Assembly: GCA_023213315.1 (NCBI GenBank)
Contig: JAKCPI010013944.1
Location: 1-64,000, forward strand
DNA from: Euborellia annulipes
Lineage: Eukaryota > Arthropoda > Insecta > Dermaptera > Anisolabididae
Direction of reading: 5' to 3'
Length of the DNA: 64,000 nt
The position numbers and the translations under genes are program-made. Under the pieces are notes generated by a model that was not told the origin of the DNA, did no database searches, and saw only the letters and a list, made by a program, of their open reading frames with translations. This document shows positions 59,173-64,000 of this stretch, piece by piece (position 1 is the first letter of the stretch; the number at the start of each line of letters is the position of its first letter).

Positions 59173-59963
59173 TAATAATCATATATTATATAATTCATCC
59201 ATATTTATTAAAGTTAATTTTATTGTTAAAAAATAGTCAATATTTTAATCACCTGACCTTGGATCATGAAAGAAGAGTCTTGTCACTACTCCAAAGGACA
59301 GTACTTTATTGAAACATATAGTAATAAGAAAAGAGCTTCCCAAACCATTTAAATTATTAAATTAAGAAATTGATTTTTTCAAGACACTTTAACACTTTAA
59401 CTTAAATTTTATAAAGAAAAATTCAAAAGATGATTATCCTTGCCTTCTTTGAGATTTCCATCTTCATCGTCTCCTCCTCCTACAAGATCGATTAATCGTG
59501 GACTGGAGTTATCTTCAAGTGCTCTACCCGAATTATCGTCATCGGCCAAAGGCAATACCAATGCATGATTACCGATAAACCCATTTAACTCCCGATAAAG
59601 GAATTTACTAAGTCGTTCCAATTCACCATCAGATGGACTCTCTTCCGTATCTGAAAACACCCTCGCCTCACTCGTTGTTCCTTCTTCAATTTGTGTATTG
59701 ACTAGAGCTGCTCGAACACCAAAAAACGTCGGCATTTGATCAACCGGCGTTTCTAATGTTGTATCATGCCCGAAACCATTGTTCACATAGCTATGAAAAT
59801 ATTTAGCAACTCGATATTTAAGACATGTAAACACCCCATGGCTGCTCTGACAGTCTTCATAAGCACGAGCAAGGTAGATATCTGTCCCATTGACGGTATT
59901 TTCATTCCCTTGCACTAGACACACGAGAAGACACACACCAAGAAGAGAGAACCTGGAAGACAT
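37356..59963 (-). CDS. Osiris family protein (DUF1676), three coding exons spread over 22.6 kb
   Basis: Osiris proteins are insect-specific membrane-associated endosomal or secretory proteins of epidermal and cuticle-forming cells. Exons on the minus strand: 59963-59444, 47090-46802, 37494-37356, giving about 315 residues. Residues 1-19 form a signal peptide (FSLLGVCLLVCLVQG). The two-cysteine region is CQSSHGVFTCLKYRVAKYF (residues about 37-55). An acidic DUF1676 part follows. Exon 2 starts with the basic NRSKKK and then the long hydrophobic ALFKLKALMIPTLISVLII segment, followed by a His/Gly-rich tail that continues as Gly/Ser in exon 3. Intron 1 has a GC donor (AAG|GCAAGG) and a strong acceptor, and is in phase. 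Exon 3 is the weakest call. The member number within the Osiris cluster is not assigned. Confidence 0.82.
38038..38282. mobile_element. Fold-back element with hammerhead-like core, upstream of Osiris exon 3
   Basis: The arms (TATCAAGGAAGGTTGGTAGG ... CTTTAAATATTTTATTG and complement) are about 65 bp. The core on plus is 38182-38213: CTGAAGA, hairpin, GAAAT, GTC. GAAAT replaces the expected GAAAC and stem I is weak. Confidence 0.75.
38310..38602. mobile_element. MITE with ends GGGCGTACCCAGG
   Basis: The ends ATGGGCGTACCCAGG and CTGGGTACGCCCAT are inverted copies. The inner part has G-runs and C-runs and no coding content. The target duplication was not resolved. Confidence 0.6.
38800..39162. 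mobile_element. Harbinger-like MITE
   Basis: 363 bp. The ends AGGCTCAAACAGACAGAACG are exact inverted copies, continuing CGAAATTCGCG. The target duplication is TTA on each side. The GC-rich interior creates open frames on both strands that are not genes. Confidence 0.85.
39163..41169. other. Osiris intron 2, AT-rich, no feature
   Basis: One Helitron-like trace (GACAGACAGACGACGGACTT at about 39259). Otherwise nothing recognised. Confidence 0.35.
41170..41427. mobile_element. hAT-like MITE, family B
   Basis: 258 bp. The ends are CAAGGGCGGATCC and, inverted, CAAGGGCGGATAC. The target duplication CATGGAGT lies at 41162-41169 and 41428-41435. Confidence 0.92.
41875..42420 (-). repeat. Family P fragment followed by a ~120-bp duplicated segment
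   Basis: The family P terminus is seen in reverse (AAATGTCTTGAGGTCCCCTG, microsatellite TGTGTG). Then a segment starting ACATTGGACCATTAGGGGG and containing CATAACTGATAATTTTT occurs twice and starts a third time, with growing G-runs. Confidence 0.6.
42562..42812. mobile_element. hAT-like MITE, family C, homopolymer-rich
   Basis: Begins CAGGGGCGTATATAGAAATT and ends in a C-run. The target duplication TTGTCACT lies at 42554-42561 and 42813-42820. The interior is G, C and T runs that open frames on both strands. Confidence 0.75.
42821..45652. other. Osiris intron 2, AT-rich
   Basis: Contains the inverted repeat relative of 11035-11172 at about 43405-43531 and a lone hAT end (CAGGGGTCGGCAAAC) at 44991. 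No gene seen. Confidence 0.4.
45653..45719 (+). other. Orphan exon-like segment on the opposite strand inside the Osiris gene
   Basis: A 67-bp stretch of balanced composition sits between a textbook acceptor (TCATTTTTTCTCTTTTTCAG) and a textbook donor (TTG|GTGAGC) on the plus strand. All three frames are open: one reads FSRSYSSNATTAHSIYALAY, another RDPTLRMLQQLTPSTLWPIF. No partner exon was recognised. It may be an exon of an unseen plus-strand transcript or chance. Confidence 0.3.
46802..47090 (-). CDS. Osiris exon 2 (basic stretch, hydrophobic segment, His/Gly-rich region)
   Basis: The acceptor TTTTTTTCTGTTTATATGTGCAG precedes TG AAC CGA. The exon encodes NRSKKKTVAFLLPLLALFKL and then two blocks of aliphatic residues (about 40 residues), then HHEHVATSYH and GDHHGWGGHHSFGGHDDY. 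The donor is AG|GTGAGT. KKK followed by LLPLLA.FKLKA is a hallmark of Osiris proteins. Confidence 0.92.
47091..49370. other. Osiris intron 1, AT-rich
   Basis: Stop-dense on both strands, poly-T at about 47920-47940. No element or exon recognised. Confidence 0.4.
49371..49588. mobile_element. Palindromic MITE
   Basis: Inverted arms of about 80 bp: GCAATAGTATTGAAACTAAA, then GCCCGGTAGTTAGGCAGCCC, then AAATGGCA, mirrored on the right with a few changes. Confidence 0.75.
49690..50735 (+). mobile_element. Family P element interrupted by a family B element
   Basis: Starts with a palindromic ATATAT end and GAGAAAGTATTGG, runs through GAGGCCCCCTGAATCCAAAA and (GT)n, and ends in the hairpin TCTGGTGTGACAAGCACAGC with its complement. 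A hAT-like element at 50133-50532 splits it between CATAGGGAGGATA and GGAGGTTAGGAGAAATGG. Confidence 0.8.
50133..50532. mobile_element. Chimeric hAT-like MITE (family B ends, family C-like core)
   Basis: 400 bp with the standard family B ends CAAGGGCGGATCC and CCGCCCTTG and target duplications GGAGGATA and GGAGGTTA (7 of 8). The centre (about 50178-50490) is not that of family B. It starts GGGCGTATATAGAAATTTTT as in family C and holds several copies of CGCGGAACCAAAAATTTTTC. Confidence 0.85.
51456..51787 (+). mobile_element. Non-autonomous Helitron (family Q), complete
   Basis: 332 bp. The 5' end is A|TCTATATACTGGG; GTGTCCGTCTATCCGTCTGT follows. The 3' end is GCCGAAGGCTAG|T, with a GC-rich region before it. 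TC start, CTAG end and A|T insertion without duplication fit the Helitron rule. Confidence 0.78.
51788..53492. other. Osiris intron 1, AT-rich
   Basis: No exon or element recognised. Confidence 0.4.
53501..53762. mobile_element. hAT-like MITE, family B
   Basis: 262 bp with perfect CAAGGGCGGAT ends. The target duplication TATTATAT lies at 53493-53500 and 53763-53770. Confidence 0.92.
54178..54425 (-). mobile_element. SINE family A, full-length
   Basis: Poly-T, CACTCACACTTTTTTCTCAT, body, and tRNA-like head ending CACCAAGCCCCGAGGGCG. The target duplication TTTTTTAATTA lies at 54167-54177 and again from 54427. Confidence 0.85.
54524..54798. mobile_element. hAT-like MITE, family B, divergent copy
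   Basis: The left end is CAGTGGCGGATCC, the right end inverted CAAGGGCAGATAC. The target duplication CCTTATAC lies at 54516-54523 and 54799-54806. Internal sequence is more diverged than in the other copies, so this is probably the oldest. Confidence 0.88.
54807..56335. other. Osiris intron 1, AT-rich
   Basis: No exon or element recognised. Confidence 0.4.
56339..56556 (-). mobile_element. SINE family A, shortened
   Basis: The body has CACACAGTCTTTTCGGCAAC and CATTTAAGACTTTGACGATA. The head has CTGCCTGGGGTCCGA and ACCAGCTAGACCAAGCCCGT. The B box is damaged by a small deletion. Confidence 0.75.
56560..56705. repeat. Family P terminal fragment with hairpin
   Basis: GGTGGAAACTAAATATATGT, then a hairpin TCTGGTGTGACTAGCACAGA with its complement ending GACCAGTCACACCAGA. 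Confidence 0.7.
57660..58180. mobile_element. Family P derivative turned into a palindrome
   Basis: Starts TTTTACTTTCTCGTATAGAG and ends TATACGAGAAAGTCTCGGGG. A ~95-bp segment (AACACGATTGCTTAAAAACC ... ATTTCTATCAACTTTTGG) at about 57792-57883 is repeated inverted and nearly perfect at about 58022-58115. Confidence 0.8.
58253..59112 (-). mobile_element. Helitron (family Q) interrupted by two SINEs
   Basis: On the minus strand the 5' end is A|TCTATGTATATAATTCGC, then AATGTCCGTCTGTCTGTCTG. The 3' end is GGGGCGAAGCCACCCGGCTAG|T. SINE sequence occupies about 58421-58810. Confidence 0.75.
58421..58810 (-). mobile_element. Two head-to-tail SINE family A copies
   Basis: A head-only copy (about 58423-58535: GGTATTCAAATGGCTTAAAT to CCAAACCCCGAGGGC) abuts a full copy (about 58536-58808: poly-T, CATTCACAC, ... 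ACCAAGCCCCAAGG). The second either inserted beside the first or a tandem transcript was copied. Confidence 0.8.
59140..59175. repeat. (AAT)n microsatellite
   Basis: About ten AAT/TAA units, just downstream of Osiris exon 1 within the intron. A similar (ATT)n lies at about 63329-63358. Confidence 0.85.
59444..59963 (-). CDS. Osiris exon 1 (signal peptide, two-Cys region, DUF1676 N-terminal part)
   Basis: Starts at the ATG of MSSRFSLLGV, 45 nt downstream of a TATA box. The exon is 173 codons plus G. If it is not spliced, the frame ends at TAA at 59409 after only FSL-type non-conserved residues and lacks the hydrophobic domain. Splicing at AAG|GCAAGG joins GNLKE to VNRSKKK in phase. The open frame upstream of this ATG runs through the promoter and is not coding. 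Confidence 0.92.
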
Positions 59964-60007
59964 GGTTCGTGATGATAGTAAGAATTGGAGCGAGCGGAAT
60001 GGCTGGC

Positions 60008-60014
60008 TTATATA
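60008..60014 (-). promoter_or_regulatory. TATA box of the Osiris gene
   Basis: TATATAA within GGTATATAAGCC on the minus strand lies 45-51 bases before the start codon at 59963. This leaves about 30 nt to a start site and a short 5' UTR. The flanking 100 bases are GC-richer than the surroundings. Confidence 0.6.
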
Positions 60015-60049
60015 CCGGCCATCAACAGGTCTTGGGCGGAGTCTCCCCA

Positions 60050-61420
60050 CCTCCTCTGGACCTCCTGAAATAGGCAACTTGGTCAAAACTCCACCCATTT
60101 ATATTTTATATACATTTACTTATTTGTCTAGTAATAAATTATAATAATAATAATAATAGATCATTCTTAATATCTCAATCAAGCTCTTTTTTTCTCTCAC
60201 TCTCTCTCCCCAATTTTTATACTTAATTTTACTGCAAACGAACTTGACATTGAAAAAATGACAAATATTTGAGTAAAACCAGCCTCGAATCTACGGAGAG
60301 GGGATGAGTACCCCTTACTTATATTTGAACGAATCCTTACTCGCGCATATATGCAGCAATGGGTTTGAAATCGCTCCTCCCCCAGAAACTTAACCCCTGG
60401 ATCCGCCACTGGAATATACTCTGGTTTAGAAAGTGACTTAACTAACTCTTAAGAGGGAAGGGGCAAAGCTACCCTAAACGCGCCTTTTTGCTATATCTAT
60501 TTAAATAGGCTACAATATATCGATGGGGGTGGTTTCACAAGCTTCCCCCTGCGACTAGCGCCCGAAACAATATGAATCTTTTTATTTCACCTGGCTGCTC
60601 TTTCCCGGGAAAGCTCCCGTCCTATTTTTCTAATTAAATTATTTACTTTAAGATCAATTAGACATTTTGCACCACAAAATCCCCTCCAATTTGACTGAAT
60701 CATTAGATTTATATCTCTTATATTTGTACTTGACTTTGATAACTATTTTGTTTATAATTTCGTTAACGAAATGGAAAAATTGTATTTTTTAAAACTATTA
60801 GCTCTGTTTAGCACCACTTAAATCACCTTCAATTGAGCTAAATCTTAAGATTCTTAGATTAAGTTAAGTGACTTTTGCCTTAGCAAATTAAAGCCGAAAC
60901 TGTTTCCTAAACAGAGAGTTACATTTTGTGCAGACTAATTACCTGACTGCTTGCTCGTTTCATCTATTATTATCTTTTATTTGATGTTGTTTATACTATT
61001 TTTTGTAATTTGAGATGAGATTTGGACGTTCAAAAGCGAAAAGCCGTAAAAAAAATTAAATAAATAATATGATAGATATATTTATAAACTACATATACTT
61101 GGGTACTCTCCCCAAAGAAGGAAATGATAAATATTAAAAATGAAATTACTATTATCATACATTTATATTCAAGAACAAAGATTTGTTAGCGTCAATCTCA
61201 AACTTATAATTATACCTATACTAAATGTAATTAATTAACCTCAGCTGTCAAATCAGTATTTCAATAATCCTCTACAAATAGGGCAAAACTAGTTTTTATT
61301 TGATTTTATTATTAGAACATTATAAAATATTACTATCATATTTATAATCCACAAACCATTTATTTATTTATCTTGTCTTAGCTAGAATTATGGACGCGTA
61401 AGAACTACATTATTTAATAT
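60050..61420. other. Upstream of Osiris, no gene
   Basis: A degraded family B-like end (GGATCCGCCACTGG) lies at about 60401. Otherwise AT-rich and stop-dense. Confidence 0.4.
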
Positions 61421-61425
61421 TAATA

Positions 61426-62470
61426 GTTTTACTTTCTCGTACCCTATATATGAAATATATAGGAGAGAAAGTATTGCGATCATGTCAAAAATTCGATGTC
61501 GAGATTTTGATGGATATACATGTTTTGAGGTCCCCTGAGTCCAAAAAAGTGGGTCCCGCAAATTGGTCTGTGTGTGTGTGTGTGTGTCTGTGTGTCTGTG
61601 TGTCTGTATGTGTGGAACCATTTTTTTAGCATGAAGGAGTTGAGCTACCGGGTTGAAATTTTATATTTAACTTAAGTACCTTTGAAGAATCTCAAAATAA
61701 GCTTTTGAACAAAATCGGCCAAAAAGTACTAGTACTTTACTGATGTACTTTTTCAGTTTTTTTCGATTTTCTCAAAATTCCCTCCAAGGATTTTTTTTTA
61801 AAATTCAAAAATCAATTATTTTTTAGATGCTCTTTAAAATGTATATTCTCATTTTGCCGTTGAAATCTTCTGAAGACCACTTTACTCTTGTTCTTCATAG
61901 GAAAGATAGAAATGGTTGCCATGGTAACGGAATTTAAATCTTTTTCTTTTTATTAGATTAAAAATCAATTATTATTTAAATTCCCATTTTTTTTTAATTT
62001 ATTTGTGTCTTTAATTGTTTCAAAGAAAACATATATGTCTCTCTCTCACTTGCAAACATTATCGCCTGTCTCTACTCTTTTTAAATTCCCTTTCCACCTT
62101 ATCTTCGCATAGAAACAATGTTAATTTCCTATAGGGATTTGTATGTTAATTTCGATTCAAAAGGGGGTCCCCTTTGGAACTTTTTACGCATTTAAAATTT
62201 TTTTTTTCCAATTCTTATGAAATTTTGTATTTATTTACGATTCTATATTGTGTATAAAATGTCCAAATATGAGATTAAAATTTTGAAAAATAACCATAGT
62301 TTATTTCAAGCAGTCAACATTTAAAATGCAAGTTTGAAACTAAGGTGCTATGGGAAACTAAATATATCTCGACACAAAAAATCTGGTGTGACCAGCACAG
62401 TGCGCAACTTTCTCTTACCGAAGGGTAAGAGAAAGTTGTGTGCTGTGCGCCAGTCACACCAGATTTTTTT
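61426..62470 (+). mobile_element. Family P element, longest intact copy
   Basis: Starts TTTTACTTTCTCGTACCCTA, with a palindromic ATATATGAAATATAT end structure. Runs through AATTCGATGTCGAGATTTTG, (TG)n and GGTTGCCATGGTAACGG, and ends with the hairpin TCTGGTGTGACCAGCACAGT/complement CCAGTCACACCAGA. Same element as 8150-8990 in opposite orientation. Confidence 0.8.
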
Positions 62471-62844
62471 ATTTAAAATTTGTAATTAATAAGGGGCATT
62501 TAAAGTAAAAAATATTTTCCGAAAGGAGTAATAATTTTTTTTTTAATTTTTTCAGAGGATTATATTAATTAATCTTCTATTTATAAATATTTATAAATCA
62601 GCCAGTTGCTTTTCATCCTGGAACCTTACTCAAAGAACCTGTCTTCATGCAGGATATTTACTTATAGCATTTAGCTTTCAACAATAATTCTCTTAGATCC
62701 CTTAGTTGAGTTCTCCCTCACTCATTTATTTTTAAGATTTTGAGATTTTTCAATGTGGCCCTACTAAATCTATGTTAATACTCAAACTTTTTGTTTGTTA
62801 AATTAATTTGAAACTGAATTCAGCCACAGGCTATACTAAACTCT

Positions 62845-62955
62845 AAGGCGCCGTTCACACTGGGGCGATATTATCGCTAGCGATTGTTGCTAACGATATG
62901 TCGGAGCGACATATCGCAAGGGGGGTTCACACTAGCGCGACAGTCGTATGCGATA
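62845..62955. repeat. GC-richer MITE fragment with nested palindromes
   Basis: AAGGCGCCGTTCACACTGGG, GGGGGGTTCACACTAGCGCG and the palindrome GCGATATTATCGCTAGCGAT occur together. The right end was not found. Confidence 0.45.
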
Positions 62956-63154
62956 AATAGGTGGTGAGAGGCTTGTTCTCTGTTTTCAGTCATTGATCTA
63001 GGGCAATGTGATTGTAATAATAATACCAAAAATGTAAAAAAAAGTTTCTGATTAAAAGGAATAAAATGAAAAATAAAGATTAAAATATTATAGGGCTATT
63101 TCTTTAATTTGAAGGAGTTATATAGCTGAATGTTGATAATCAAATAGGTAGAAA

Positions 63155-63600
63155 GAATGAACAAAGCAGCTAGTTTATATTTCAATTTATTAATAAACCA
63201 GGGCCGGCGTTTCGGTCACATATGGGGCCATCTTCAGCTAATGTCTGAAAATATATATAATCCTCGACAAGTTATATTGGGCATACACAATTGCACGTCG
63301 CTCAATCATGATAATGCCTCAAATTCTACTATTATTATTATTATTATTATTATTATTAGTGAAGTCATTCAATCTCTGTCCATGGTATGATAAGAATAAA
63401 ATTTGAGGCTTTATCATGATTGAGTTAGCCTACTTGAAATTGTGTATGCCCAATATAACTTAGCGAGGATTATATATATTTTCAGACATTAACCTGGCCC
63501 TGAAGATGGTCCCATATGTGACCGAAACGTCAGCCCTAATTTATTAATAAATTGAAATATAAACTAGCTGCTTTGCTCATTCTTTCTACCTATTTGATTA
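63155..63600. mobile_element. Fold-back element with hammerhead-like cores
   Basis: The arms start TAGAAAGAATGAACAAAGCA and are mirrored by the end GCTTTGCTCATTCTTTCTAC. The core on plus is 63500-63531: CTGAAGA, T, GGTC/GACC hairpin, GAAAC, GTC. The mirrored core in the left arm has GCC in place of GTC. Confidence 0.8.
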
Positions 63601-64000
63601 TTTCTTCAATATTTATGGAAAGAAGAATAAATTTATTTATAAAAATATTTATTTATTACACATCAATTTATTTAAAAAAATTTGAATTTTTACTCTCAAA
63701 ATTAGAATATTGTTTTTAACTTACAATTATTAGCTAAAGTTAGAAGTTTTTTAAGTTTAAAATATTTTTTATAATCTGAAAATAAGATTAAGGTAATATC
63801 ATAAAATATTTAAAATTTAAATGTCAAAAAAATTTTATATAAAATAATTAATTACCTTATGAGTCCTTTATTTATTTTTAATTTAAGTTTTTAACTCCTT
63901 TTTAAGAAAATTGGCCGAGAATAAAGCTATCTAATATTTATATTTATTTTATTTATGAAATCTCCCTTAGTTGAGATGTGTTCTCTCTTGGCTGCCATGT

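Noticed and set aside
59280..59320. AATAAA just after the in-frame stop that follows Osiris exon 1
   Set aside because: Ending there would remove the hydrophobic domain that defines the family, while the GC donor joins exon 2 in phase. It remains possible as a minor short transcript.
59964..60098. 45-residue N-terminal extension of the Osiris frame
   Set aside because: It runs through the TATA box and upstream DNA. The signal peptide begins at the ATG at 59963.

Overview
The window is AT-rich eukaryotic DNA. It looks like an intergenic-to-genic stretch of a large, repeat-rich insect genome. Two gene families fix this: an odorant receptor of the insect 7tm_6 type and an Osiris (DUF1676) gene, a family known only from insects. 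The transposon load suggests a large genome such as that of a hemipteran, but the order is a weak guess and the species cannot be read from the sequence.

Three protein-coding genes are supported, all on the minus strand and all intron-rich. (1) A complete copine, 18757 down to 5920: nine coding exons, every junction in phase, 538 residues, with two C2 domains and a von Willebrand A (copine) domain. (2) A complete odorant receptor, 26154 down to 21586: five coding exons, 398 residues, the usual family length. Its 100-bp exon 2 is too short to stand out as an open frame and was found from splice sites and phase. (3) An Osiris gene, 59963 down to about 37356: three coding exons, about 315 residues, with a TATA box, signal peptide, two-cysteine region, hydrophobic segment and Gly/His-rich tail. 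Its first intron (12.35 kb) appears to be a GC-AG intron; its last exon is the least certain part. Nothing suggests that the three genes work together.

Layout: 1-5919, AT-rich DNA with fold-back and hAT elements, no gene; 5920-18757, copine, whose introns hold a hAT element, a truncated SINE, a 365-bp fold-back, a 1.7-kb long-inverted-repeat element and a 1.65-kb element with about 18 tandem 80-bp units; 18758-21585, a Helitron fragment, a nested palindromic element and a SINE; 21586-26154, odorant receptor with fold-back and hAT insertions in its introns; 26155-37200, intergenic, SINEs and small DNA transposons; 37200-59963, Osiris, mostly intron filled with MITEs, SINEs and Helitrons; 59964-64000, promoter and upstream DNA with repeats.

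The richest layer is the mobile DNA. Many small non-autonomous elements have identifiable ends and target-site duplications (8 bp for hAT-like, TTA/TAA for Harbinger-like, TA for mariner-like, A|T insertion for Helitrons), and several nested insertions give relative ages. Several fold-back elements carry a recurring motif (CTGAAGA ... CGAAAC GTC) that resembles a type I hammerhead ribozyme core, as known from Penelope-like retroelements; two copies also have complementary flanks able to form stem I.
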